A stretch of DNA of 49,565 bases from Flavobacteriaceae bacterium (GCA_947451525.1 CANFZM010000020.1:1-49565), one strand, 5' to 3'; shown: positions 41,634 to 49,345, numbered from the stretch's first letter. Translations and numbers: made by a program. Notes: generated by a model from the letters alone, not told the origin.

Positions 41634-42683
41634 CTAACTTCTAATTTTTTTCTCCCATTTCCAAGCACTCGCTAAAGCCTCTTCCAAACTCAGTTGCGAT
41701 TTCCAGCCCAAAACAGTATTGGCTTTATCGGTATTGGCATAAGCCGATGTAATATCACCTTCTCTTCTGCCAACAATTTGATAATTTAATTTTTGTCCAG
41801 AAACTTTTTCAAAAGCATGGATTACTTCCAAAACAGAACTTCCGGTTCCGGTTCCTAAATTGAAAGTTTCTACTTTGGCTAAATTTTGTTTGTTGATTAA
41901 CCGTTGCAATGCAATTACGTGGGCTTTCGCCAAATCTACTACGTGAATATAATCGCGAATCGCAGTGCCATCAGGCGTAGGATAATCGCTACCGAAAACA
42001 GATAGTTTTTCACGCAATCCATAAGCCGTTTGGGTAATAAAAGGCACTAAATTTTGCGGAACACCAAGAGGTAATTCCCCAATTTCAGCACTTGAATGCG
42101 AACCAATCGGGTTAAAATAACGCAACAAAATCGAATTGATATTGGTCACTTTAGCAGTATCGGTGATTATTTCTTCCCCTATTTGCTTAGTATTTCCGTA
42201 AGGAGACATAGCCGTTTGAATTGAAGCGTCTTCGGTAATTGGCATCTTTTCGGCTTGACCGTAAACAGTACAAGAAGAACTAAAAATGAAATTGGCATTT
42301 GGCAATTCCTTCAATTCTTGCAATACATAAACTAATGCATTAATATTATTTTCATAATACAACAAAGGATCTTCCACACTTTCACCAACTGCTTTAGAGG
42401 CAGCAAAATGAATTACTCCAGCCACATCTTGGTGTTTTTTAAAGAAATTTTGAACCGACGCTTTATTGCGTAAATCCATCTTTTCAAAAATTGGTTTTTT
42501 GCCAGTTATATTGAAAATCCCATCCAAAACACTTTCTGAGGAATTGGAAAGATTGTCAATAGCAATTACTTCAAAACCCTCATTTTGCAATTCTACAACG
42601 GTGTGGGAACCAATAAAACCTAAACCTCCGGTAACTACTACTAGCCCCCTAGCCCCCGAAGGGGGAACTCCTCTATTGTCCAT
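41634..42683 (-). CDS. galE: UDP-glucose 4-epimerase with a repeat-derived N-terminus
   Basis: Interconverts UDP-glucose and UDP-galactose for polysaccharide synthesis. NAD motif TGGLGFIGSH (18-27), SSSCTVYG and the YxxxK pair Tyr162/Lys166 (SPYGNTK) are intact, and length beyond the start is standard. The first about 15 residues (MDNRGVPPSGARGLV) are not GalE-like; normally the protein begins 1-4 residues before VTGG. They are encoded by one unit of the C-rich inverted repeat at 42642-42667, so the repeat replaced the native start. Downstream of the DegT gene in a likely operon for surface-sugar synthesis. Confidence 0.94.
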   Translation of the reverse strand: MDNRGVPPSGARGLVVVTGGLGFIGSHTVVELQNEGFEVIAIDNLSNSSESVLDGIFNITGKKPIFEKMDLRNKASVQNFFKKHQDVAGVIHFAASKAVGESVEDPLLYYENNINALVYVLQELKELPNANFIFSSSCTVYGQAEKMPITEDASIQTAMSPYGNTKQIGEEIITDTAKVTNINSILLRYFNPIGSHSSAEIGELPLGVPQNLVPFITQTAYGLREKLSVFGSDYPTPDGTAIRDYIHVVDLAKAHVIALQRLINKQNLAKVETFNLGTGTGSSVLEVIHAFEKVSGQKLNYQIVGRREGDITSAYANTDKANTVLGWKSQLSLEEALASAWKWEKKIRS

Positions 42684-42756
42684 ATTTTTTTTATTTAAAT
42701 TCTATTCTCCTTTTTTATTCCCTCAGAAAATTCCCCCTTTGGGGGTTAGGGGGCTA
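42642..42756. repeat. REPIN-like inverted pair of 26-bp C-rich units at the degT-galE junction
   Basis: Unit 1 is at 42642-42667 and unit 2, inverted, at 42731-42756; 24 of 26 positions agree. Each begins TAGCCCCCTA and contains an internal CCCCC-(AAA/GAA)-GGGGG mini-palindrome. A 63-nt spacer holds the galE start codon. Unit 2 encodes the last residues and stop of the DegT protein; unit 1 encodes residues of GalE. Confidence 0.85.
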
Positions 42757-43879
42757 AAAATTCTAAAATACTATCTGTAATAAATTTTATTTGCTCGTCT
42801 TCCAATTCGGTGTGCATTGGCAAAGCAATTACTTCTTCACATAATTGATTGGTAACCGGAAAATCTTCTTCTTTATATCTTGCATCGGCATACGCCTTTT
42901 GACTGTGCAACGGAATTGGGTAATAAATCGCACAAGGAATTCCTTTTTCTTGCAAATGAGCTAGTAAACCATCGCGTTTACCATTCATAATTCGGATTAC
43001 ATATTGATGAAAAACGTGGCAATCACAAGTGTCACAAATAAATGGCGCCCAAATATTTGGATTCACACTCAACGCAATAGAATATTTTCTAGCAGCATCT
43101 TGACGTGCTTTATTATAGGTGTCTAAATGTGTTAATTTGGCTTTCAAAACTCCCGCTTGAATACTATCCAAACGCGAATTCACCCCAACTACATCGTGGT
43201 GGTAACGCTCGTACATTCCGTGATTTACAATTCCTCTTAACTTGTGCGCCAAGGCATCATCGTTGGTGAAAATTGCTCCACCATCGCCATAACATCCTAA
43301 ATTTTTTGATGGAAAAAAAGAGGTTGCACCAACATGTCCAATAGTCCCCACTTTCGTTTTAGAACCGTCTTTCGAAGTATAATCAGCACCAATTGCTTGG
43401 GCATTATCTTCAATTACATATAGATTATGCTCGGCTGCAATTTCCATAATCGCATCCATATTGGCAGCACGACCAAACAAATGCACCGGAACAATCGCTT
43501 TTGTTTTTGGGGTAATCGCTCTGCGAATTCCCTCCAACGAAATGTTCATATTATTCCTATCCACATCCACCAAAACTGGAGTCAATTGCAATATCGCAAT
43601 CACTTCTACAGTGGCAGCAAACGTAAAATCGGCAGTAATAACCTCATCCCCAGGCTTCAAATCCAATCCCATCATGGCAATTTGCAACGCATCGGTTCCG
43701 TTTGCACAAGGAATTACGTGTTTTACGCCCAAATATTTTTCTAAATCGGCTTGAAACTGGTGAACCAAAGGTCCGTTTATATAAGTATTGGTATCTAAAA
43801 CTTCCTGAATAGACGCATTTACTTCGTCTTTTATTTTTTCGTATTGACTTTTCAAGTCAACCATTTGTAGTTTTTTCAT
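42746..43879 (-). CDS. DegT/DnrJ/EryC1/StrS-family aminotransferase
   Basis: A PLP-dependent nucleotide-sugar aminotransferase (377 aa). The family start VDLKSQYEKIKDEV, the glycine-rich CANGTDALQIAM, VHLFGRAANMDAI, EDNAQAIGADY and Schiff-base Lys192 in SFFPSKNLGCYGDGG are visible. The CDTCDCHVFHQYVIR block is characteristic of WecE/WlbE-like members acting on UDP-linked sugars for O-antigen or capsule. ATG 43879 is used; the frame's upstream GTG at 43900 abuts the TACTTTTG box. Its stop and last residues lie within the inverted repeat before galE. Confidence 0.93.
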   Translation of the reverse strand: MKKLQMVDLKSQYEKIKDEVNASIQEVLDTNTYINGPLVHQFQADLEKYLGVKHVIPCANGTDALQIAMMGLDLKPGDEVITADFTFAATVEVIAILQLTPVLVDVDRNNMNISLEGIRRAITPKTKAIVPVHLFGRAANMDAIMEIAAEHNLYVIEDNAQAIGADYTSKDGSKTKVGTIGHVGATSFFPSKNLGCYGDGGAIFTNDDALAHKLRGIVNHGMYERYHHDVVGVNSRLDSIQAGVLKAKLTHLDTYNKARQDAARKYSIALSVNPNIWAPFICDTCDCHVFHQYVIRIMNGKRDGLLAHLQEKGIPCAIYYPIPLHSQKAYADARYKEEDFPVTNQLCEEVIALPMHTELEDEQIKFITDSILEFLAP

Positions 43880-43899
43880 GGTATAAAAAATTGGAATCA

Positions 43900-43907
43900 C
43901 AAAAGTA
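43900..43907 (-). promoter_or_regulatory. -7 box for the degT-galE transcript
   Basis: TACTTTTG on the minus strand, 20 nt before ATG 43879; it overlaps an alternative GTG start and rules it out. Confidence 0.65.
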
Positions 43908-43949
43908 TACTATTTCTTTTATTTGTAGCGAATGGTTCGGGCATTTTTG

Positions 43950-44050
43950 TATACCCTTTTCCTGTTTTTCGTTCCAATCTTTTTTTATATAGCCCATGGT
44001 TTAAACCATGGGCTATATAAAAAAAGGATTTCCACTGCAACCAGGGCTAG
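43950..44050 (-). repeat. Variable-core palindromic repeat, copy C, with 48-bp perfect palindrome
   Basis: 43979-44026 is a perfect palindrome with no loop (24-bp arms, centre GGTTTAAACC). On the minus strand its left flank reads CTAGCCCTGGTTGCAGTGGA (from 44050), similar to the ends of copies A and B. The other flank (near 43954-43978) is less conserved. It dominates the 335-nt gap 43880-44214, whose remainder holds a short AAATCTG-type degenerate repeat (44098-44128) and the promoter of the next module. Confidence 0.65.
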
Positions 44051-44160
44051 ACAGCAAAGGTCTTTTGTGAAATTACATTTTCAAAAAACACTCAAATTAA
44101 AATCTGCAAAAATCCGTAAAATCTGTGGCAAAAAAAACTTAATTTAGCGCTACCAATAAA

Positions 44161-44197
44161 TAAGAAATATATTTTAGAGACATATTTCTTATATTTG
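44161..44197 (+). promoter_or_regulatory. Promoter with palindromic operator for the RelE/ParE-type module
   Basis: Perfect 10-bp inverted repeat TAAGAAATAT (44161-44170) and ATATTTCTTA (44182-44191) whose right arm runs into the TATATTTG -7 box (44190-44197). The half-sites are 21 bp apart, two helical turns, as expected for a dimeric autorepressor blocking RNA polymerase. Confidence 0.65.
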
Positions 44198-44214
44198 TAT
44201 TAAATAACAACAAA

Positions 44215-44454
44215 ATGGAAACAGTAGTATTTAAAAGCAATTCTAAAAAGGACATGAATCTATTAGTCAGCCTTGCAAAAAAAATTGGCATTGAAGTGCA
44301 AAAAATACCTTCTATAGAAACTGACATTGATGAAAATTCACCTGAATACGAATTGAAAGTAGAAAGAAATTTGGGAATGATTATGGATGAATGTAAAAAT
44401 TCAACAAGTGTAAGCTATGACGAAGTTTTAAAAGTACTAAATAAATGGAAGTAG
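44215..44454 (+). CDS. Antitoxin candidate of a RelE/ParE-type module
   Basis: A 79-aa protein, METVVFKSNSKKDMNLLVSL at its start and an acidic second half (ETDIDENSPEYELKVERN) ending in EVLKVLNKWK. The N-terminal beta-strand followed by a helix fits a small ribbon-helix or Phd-like DNA-binding part, and the C-terminus would wrap the toxin; this is inferred from size and arrangement. It overlaps the toxin gene by 10 nt. A perfect inverted repeat covers its promoter, consistent with autoregulation. Confidence 0.78.
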   Translation: METVVFKSNSKKDMNLLVSLAKKIGIEVQKIPSIETDIDENSPEYELKVERNLGMIMDECKNSTSVSYDEVLKVLNKWK

Positions 44455-44711
44455 ATTTTGCTAGTACATTTCTAAAAACATTAAAAAAAACTAAAAATTC
44501 TGATTTATTGCAAAAATTTCACGAAGCAATAGAAGATGTTATTTGTGCCAATAAATTAGAAGAAATAAAAAACATAAAAAAACTTGTCGGATTTAAATAT
44601 CATTACCGAATAAAAGTACAAGAATATAGAATAGGAATTGAAGTTATTGATAATATTGTACGTTTTTTAGTAGTTCTACATCGAAAAGATATCTATAAAA
44701 AATTCCCATAA
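44445..44711 (+). CDS. RelE/ParE-family toxin
   Basis: An 88-aa protein with the family pattern FASTFLKTLKK (helix 1), IEDVICANKLEEIKNIKKL (helix 2), YHYRIKVQEYRIGIEV and the terminal VRFLVVLHRKDIYKKFP strand-helix. The conserved RI..YRIG and HRKDIY positions correspond to the basic surface that, in RelE relatives, cleaves ribosome-bound mRNA. The start lies 10 nt within the antitoxin gene. The stop directly abuts the waaA ATG (TAAATG), so waaA translation may be coupled to the module. Confidence 0.87.
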   Translation: MEVDFASTFLKTLKKTKNSDLLQKFHEAIEDVICANKLEEIKNIKKLVGFKYHYRIKVQEYRIGIEVIDNIVRFLVVLHRKDIYKKFP

Positions 44712-45962
44712 ATGCTTTTTCTATATAATTTAATCGTCGTTTTTACATCACAAGTTGTAAAACTATTGGCTATTTTCAGTCCGAAAATGAAACTTTTTGT
44801 AGATGGCAGAAAAGAAGTTTTCACCATTTTACAAAATAAAATAGCAGCAACCGACAAAACCATTTGGTTCCATGCTGCCTCTTTGGGCGAATACGAACAA
44901 GGCTTACCTGTGATTGAAAAAATCAAAATTAAATATCCAAATCATAAAATCGTAGTGACCTTCTTCTCTCCATCGGGTTATGAAGTTCGAAAAAACAATA
45001 CCGTTGCCGATGCTACAGTCTATCTTCCGTTAGACACCAAATCGAATGCAAAAAAATTCATCCAAGCAATACATCCAGAACTCGTTTTCTTTATCAAATA
45101 CGAATATTGGCCCAATTATTTAAATGAACTCCAAAAACTAAATATCAAAACCTATTTAATTTCTGGAATTTTCAGAGAGAATCAAGCCTTTTTTAAAGGA
45201 TACGGAGGTTTTTATAGAAATGCTTTAAAAACGTTTGATTACTTTTTTGTGCAAAACGAAAGTTCTAAAAAACTATTACAAAGTATTGGTTTCAACAACG
45301 TGAAAATTTCTGGCGATACCCGCTTTGATCGAGTAGTTTCCATTTTAGAAAGAGATAATTCTTTAGATTTTATAGAACAATTCAGAGATTCCTCGACTGC
45401 GCTCGGAAAGACAATTACGGTTGTAATTGGAAGTTCGTGGCCCAAAGACGAAAATTTATTGGTGAATTATATTAATAATGCACCAGACAATGTGAAATTT
45501 ATCCTAGCACCACACAATATCAAATCGGAACAAATTCAGGAATTGAAAAATTCCATCACCAAAAAAACAATTTTATTTTCGGAAAAAGAAAATCAAAATT
45601 TGAGTGAATTTCAAATTTTCATCATCGACACCATCGGGATTTTAACCAAAATTTATTCTTATGCCGATATTGCCTATGTTGGTGGTGGCTTTGGAACTGC
45701 AGGACTTCATAATATTTTAGAACCAGCAACTTTTGGCGTTCCTATTATTATTGGTCCAAATTATTCCAACTTTGCTGAGGCAATTGCCTTGGTCCATCAA
45801 GAAGGTTGTGTTTCGGTTTCCAATTCAAATGAGTTATACGAAACATTTGATAATTTAATTTCAAACGAAGACATCCGTCACGAAAAAGGACATATTTGTG
45901 CCACATTTGTTCAAATGAATAAAGGCGCAACAGAGGTTGTTTTGAAACACATCACATCCTAA
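44712..45962 (+). CDS. waaA: 3-deoxy-D-manno-octulosonic acid (Kdo) transferase
   Basis: Transfers Kdo from CMP-Kdo to lipid IVA during lipopolysaccharide assembly (GT30). Membrane-anchoring N-terminus (about 1-25), ASLGEYEQGLPVIE with the catalytic Glu (about 57-70), FFSPSGYEVR, KYEYWPNYL and GGFGTAGLHNILEPATFGVP (split, about 318-337) are typical. Length 416 aa is normal. The final Ser codon and TAA come from a CCTAACAGGTT hairpin repeat at 45958. It follows the toxin-antitoxin module without a gap, although it is an essential-type envelope gene. Confidence 0.95.
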   Translation: MLFLYNLIVVFTSQVVKLLAIFSPKMKLFVDGRKEVFTILQNKIAATDKTIWFHAASLGEYEQGLPVIEKIKIKYPNHKIVVTFFSPSGYEVRKNNTVADATVYLPLDTKSNAKKFIQAIHPELVFFIKYEYWPNYLNELQKLNIKTYLISGIFRENQAFFKGYGGFYRNALKTFDYFFVQNESSKKLLQSIGFNNVKISGDTRFDRVVSILERDNSLDFIEQFRDSSTALGKTITVVIGSSWPKDENLLVNYINNAPDNVKFILAPHNIKSEQIQELKNSITKKTILFSEKENQNLSEFQIFIIDTIGILTKIYSYADIAYVGGGFGTAGLHNILEPATFGVPIIIGPNYSNFAEAIALVHQEGCVSVSNSNELYETFDNLISNEDIRHEKGHICATFVQMNKGATEVVLKHITS

Positions 45963-45986
45963 CAGGTTTTTTTCTAACCTGTTAGG
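45958..45986. repeat. CCTAACAGGTT hairpin repeat, copy 2
   Basis: Arms 45958-45968 and 45976-45986 are identical to copies 1 and 3. The repeat overlaps the last two codons of waaA (TCC TAA) and would also terminate its transcript. Confidence 0.88.
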
Positions 45987-46034
45987 TTTGATAAAATAAT
46001 CTTAACCTTTTTAGTTTTAATAAATTATCAGATT

Positions 46035-46061
46035 CCTAACAGGTTGTAAAAACCTGTTAGG
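46035..46061. repeat. CCTAACAGGTT hairpin repeat, copy 3
   Basis: Arms 46035-46045 and 46051-46061 with loop GTAAA, 48 nt after copy 2 and 11 nt before the GNAT start codon. Confidence 0.88.
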
Positions 46062-46072
46062 AAAGTAGAAAA

Positions 46073-46531
46073 ATGACAACATTCCAACCCTTAACTTTTT
46101 CTCAAATCGAAACCATCACCTCCATGATGCAAGATTTTTATGCCATTGATAATTATCCCATTGACATAGATGTTTCTAAGAAATTGTTTCAAGAATTTAT
46201 TGCCGATGAAAAACTCGGGAAAGCCTACTTAATTTGTCATTCTACCGAAAAAAGTACTGCAGAAGTCGTCGGATATCTAATTCTAACCTATGTTTTTAGT
46301 TTTGAATACCAAGGTCGAATTGCTTTTTTAGATGAATTATACATTAAAGAATCTTCTCGTGGCAAAGGAATCGGTAAGCAAGCACTTGATTTTATTAAAG
46401 AGCAGGCCTCCCTTACCAATGTTAAATTGATTTATCTTGAATTGGAAAATCACAATGAAAGCGCACAAAAATTGTATCTTGCCAATAATTTTGAAATTCA
46501 TAATCGCAAATTACTGAAGTTGAAATTATAA
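46073..46531 (+). CDS. GNAT-family N-acetyltransferase
   Basis: A 152-aa acetyltransferase. Motif A is DELYIKESSRGKGIGKQAL (about 84-102), with SRGKGIGKQ forming the acetyl-CoA pyrophosphate loop; motif B is LELENHNESAQKLYLANNFE (about 121-140). Similar to aminoglycoside/protein-type GNATs, substrate unassigned. It is flanked upstream by two hairpin repeats and downstream by a DUF433/DUF5615 module. Confidence 0.9.
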   Translation: MTTFQPLTFSQIETITSMMQDFYAIDNYPIDIDVSKKLFQEFIADEKLGKAYLICHSTEKSTAEVVGYLILTYVFSFEYQGRIAFLDELYIKESSRGKGIGKQALDFIKEQASLTNVKLIYLELENHNESAQKLYLANNFEIHNRKLLKLKL

Positions 46532-46567
46532 TAATTTTGATTATTTTTGTAAATAAAATTAAATGCT

Positions 46568-46798
46568 ATGGAATATATAGAAATTAATCCGAAAATTATG
46601 GTTGGAAAACCAGTAATAAAAGGCACTAGAATAACAGTTGAAACTATTATTTCTATGCTTGGACAAGGACTATCAATTGATGCTATTTTATTGGAATACA
46701 AAGGATTAAAAAAAGAAGAAATTTTGGCTTGTTTAAAATATGCGGAAACTATTTTAGAAAAAACTACTATTTTCGATTTAGATAAAATTGCTTCTTAA
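46568..46798 (+). CDS. DUF433 antitoxin
   Basis: A 76-aa DUF433 protein. The hallmark INPKIMVGKPVIKGTRITVE (about 6-25) is followed by ISMLGQGLSIDAILLEY and a winged-helix-like segment ending in LKYAETIL. DUF433 proteins act as antitoxins paired with PIN-like DUF5615 toxins. The ATG of the partner overlaps this stop (TAATG). A TATTTTTG box is at 46542-46549. Confidence 0.92.
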   Translation: MEYIEINPKIMVGKPVIKGTRITVETIISMLGQGLSIDAILLEYKGLKKEEILACLKYAETILEKTTIFDLDKIAS

Positions 46799-47145
46799 TG
46801 CGTTTTATTGTTGACGAATGCACTGGCACAAGTGTTGCAGAATTTTTAAAACAAAATAATCATGAAGTTATTTCTGTTTTTGATGATTTTAGAGGTGCAA
46901 CAGACGATTTCATTCTTGAAAAATGTTTTTCTGAAAACTATATTTTAATTACTTCGGATAAAGATTTTGGCGAAATGGTTTTTAGGTTAAATCAAAATCA
47001 TAACGGAATTATTCTCATTAGATGTACACCTAATAATTTCCAAACCAGAATAGAAGTTTTATCTAAGTTACTTGATAATTACAGTCAAAAAATTGACAAC
47101 AATTTTATTGTTGTCACCAATACAAAAGTTAGAATTATTTCCTAA
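46798..47145 (+). CDS. DUF5615 PIN-like toxin
   Basis: A 115-aa PIN-like (Mut7-C-related) nuclease candidate. Acidic residues of the expected metal site are visible: Asp6 and Glu7 in FIVDECT, Asp in FRGATDDFIL and the pair in ITSDKDFGEM (about 53-62). The C-terminal strand NFIVVTNTKVRII closes the fold. It forms a VapBC-like toxin-antitoxin pair with the preceding DUF433 gene by one-base overlap. The RNA target is unknown. Confidence 0.9.
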   Translation: MRFIVDECTGTSVAEFLKQNNHEVISVFDDFRGATDDFILEKCFSENYILITSDKDFGEMVFRLNQNHNGIILIRCTPNNFQTRIEVLSKLLDNYSQKIDNNFIVVTNTKVRIIS

Positions 47146-47181
47146 ATTTATTATAATCACCTCAAATAGAACTATTCAAAC

Positions 47182-49326
47182 ATGAAATTTTTAAAATTAC
47201 TACTCCTATTATTCGTAATTCAAACCCAAGCCCAACAAGGTGGCATGTGGATTCCTTCGTTATTGAAAGGGATGAACGAAACCGAAATGAAATCGATGGG
47301 GATGAAAATCACCGCCAAAGATATTTACGATGCAAATCAATCGAGTTTAAAGGATGCCGTTCCTCAATTTGATGGTGGCTGTACTGCCGAAGTTATTTCG
47401 GACAAAGGGTTACTTTTAACCAACCATCATTGTGGATTTGCTGCAATTCAAGATCATTCTTCGGTAGAACACGATTATTTACGAGATGGTTTTTGGGCTT
47501 ACAAAATGGAAGATGAATTGACCAATCCTAACATGACGGTTATGTTTGTGGTGCGTATTGAAGATGTTACCACCAAAGTTTTAGAAGGTGTTGCCACACT
47601 TGCATCTGAAGCTGAAAAACAAAAGAAAATCCAAGAAAACATTACTGCTTTAACCAATTCGTTACCCAAAGAAACGTGGCAAGAAAACAAAATAAAAACG
47701 TTTTACGACGGAAATCAATACCTATTATTTGTAACCGAAACCTTTAAAGACATTCGTTTTGTGGGTGCGCCACCAAGTTCAATTGGAAAATTTGGTTCGG
47801 ATACCGACAACTGGGTTTGGCCGCGTCATACAGGGGATTTTTCTTTGTTTCGAATATACGCCGATAAAAACAATCACCCTGCTGCATTTTCTGCAGATAA
47901 TGTACCCTATAAACCAAAAAAATTCTTTCCAATTTCGATTGCAGGTTTAAAAGAAAACGACTTTACTATGGTAATGGGTTATCCTGGAAAAACTACAGAA
48001 TACTTGCCTTCAGTAGCCGTAAACCAAATTGTGGAAACGTTAAATCCTGCTAAAATTGAAGTGCGCGATGACGCTTTAAAAGTGCAAGATCGATTCATGC
48101 GAAAAGACCAAGCCATCAAAATTCAATATGCTGCTAAATATGCAGGAGTTGCCAATTATTGGAAAAAATGGATGGGAGAAACCAAAGGTTTGAAAAAAGC
48201 CAATGCTGTTGCTGCGAAACAAAAATTTGAAAAAGAATTTCAAGAAAAAGTTATCAAAGCTGGTAAGCAAGCCGAATACGGAACTTTACTTTCGGATTTT
48301 GAAAAAAATTATACCGACATTAAAGATTATGCTTTAGCAAAAGATTATTTTTCTGAAGTGGCACTACGAAATACTGAAATTCTTTCGGTTGGTTATAAAT
48401 TATACCAATTAGAACAAATTTTAAATACAAAAGGAGAGCAATCGTTTACCGATAGGAAAAATACTCTTTCTAAAGGGATTGATGATTTTTATAAAGATTA
48501 CAATGTTGAAGTTGATAAAAATGTGTTTGAACAATTGATTAATTTGTATGCTACAAAATCTCCAAAACAATTCTTGCCAGAAACGTTAGTAAACATAGAT
48601 GCAACAAAACTTACTTCGGATATTTTTTCCAATTCCAAATTAACTTCTTTAACCAGTTTTAGAGAATTATTAGAAGGCGATTCGAAAACGATTATTGAAA
48701 AATTGAATGCCGATAAAGGTTACCAACTCATTAAATCGATGGCGGATGCCTATTCTACTAAGGTGGCTCCAACTTATGATGCTATTAATTTGAAAAACAC
48801 GGCTACGCAACGCACTTATATGAAAGCCATCTTGGAATTATTCCCAAACAAAAGAATTTTCCCAGATGCAAATAGCACTTTACGGATTACCTACGGAAAA
48901 GTTAAAGGCTACCAACCAAACGATGGCGTTTATTACGAACCTTTCACAACATTGGATGGTGTAATGGAAAAATATATTCCTGGAGATTATGAATTTGATG
49001 TACCCAAAAAGTTAATCGATTTATACAATACTAAAGATTATGGAAAATATGGTGTTAAAGGTAAAATGCCGGTTTGTTTCATCGCAACCAACCATACTAC
49101 GGGTGGAAATTCTGGAAGTCCGGCTTTGGATGCAAACGGAAACTTAATTGGCCTGAATTTTGATAGAGTATGGGAAGGAACAATGAGTGATATTTTCTAC
49201 TCTCCAGACATTTGCAGAAACATTATGGTAGATGTTAGATATGTTTTATTTATAATCGATAAATTTGCGGGAGCACAAAACATCATTAATGAGTTGAAAA
49301 TCATAACTTCTACGAATAAAAAATAA
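47182..49326 (+). CDS. S46-family dipeptidyl-peptidase, DPP11-like
   Basis: A 714-aa periplasmic serine exopeptidase of the DPP7/DPP11 family. Signal peptide (1-18, IQTQAQ). Triad: His83 (LLTNHHCGF), Asp219 (HTGDFSLFR) and Ser644 (TTGGNSGSPAL). Residue 18 after the Ser is Arg662 (FDRVWEG); in Porphyromonas gingivalis DPP11 the equivalent Arg673 sets preference for Asp/Glu at P1, whereas DPP7 has Gly. So it most likely releases acidic dipeptides from oligopeptides, in keeping with peptide-based nutrition. A sigma-54-like site follows the stop. Confidence 0.95.
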   Translation: MKFLKLLLLLFVIQTQAQQGGMWIPSLLKGMNETEMKSMGMKITAKDIYDANQSSLKDAVPQFDGGCTAEVISDKGLLLTNHHCGFAAIQDHSSVEHDYLRDGFWAYKMEDELTNPNMTVMFVVRIEDVTTKVLEGVATLASEAEKQKKIQENITALTNSLPKETWQENKIKTFYDGNQYLLFVTETFKDIRFVGAPPSSIGKFGSDTDNWVWPRHTGDFSLFRIYADKNNHPAAFSADNVPYKPKKFFPISIAGLKENDFTMVMGYPGKTTEYLPSVAVNQIVETLNPAKIEVRDDALKVQDRFMRKDQAIKIQYAAKYAGVANYWKKWMGETKGLKKANAVAAKQKFEKEFQEKVIKAGKQAEYGTLLSDFEKNYTDIKDYALAKDYFSEVALRNTEILSVGYKLYQLEQILNTKGEQSFTDRKNTLSKGIDDFYKDYNVEVDKNVFEQLINLYATKSPKQFLPETLVNIDATKLTSDIFSNSKLTSLTSFRELLEGDSKTIIEKLNADKGYQLIKSMADAYSTKVAPTYDAINLKNTATQRTYMKAILELFPNKRIFPDANSTLRITYGKVKGYQPNDGVYYEPFTTLDGVMEKYIPGDYEFDVPKKLIDLYNTKDYGKYGVKGKMPVCFIATNHTTGGNSGSPALDANGNLIGLNFDRVWEGTMSDIFYSPDICRNIMVDVRYVLFIIDKFAGAQNIINELKIITSTNKK

Positions 49327-49345
49327 ATTTTTATTACAATTAGAG

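Noticed and set aside
43427..43754. Overlapping plus-strand frames of about 100 codons within degT
   Set aside because: Opposite a well-conserved aminotransferase core; His/Asn-rich composition of a shadow frame.
43979..44026. 48-bp palindrome considered as a phage or plasmid resolution site
   Set aside because: No recombinase nearby, and its flank matches the dispersed repeat ends of copies A and B, a simpler explanation.
46820..46840. Sigma-54-like match TGGCAC-N5-TTGCA with correct 12-bp spacing
   Set aside because: It lies inside the DUF5615 coding region on conserved-looking codons, with no gene start within a useful distance, so it is probably chance.
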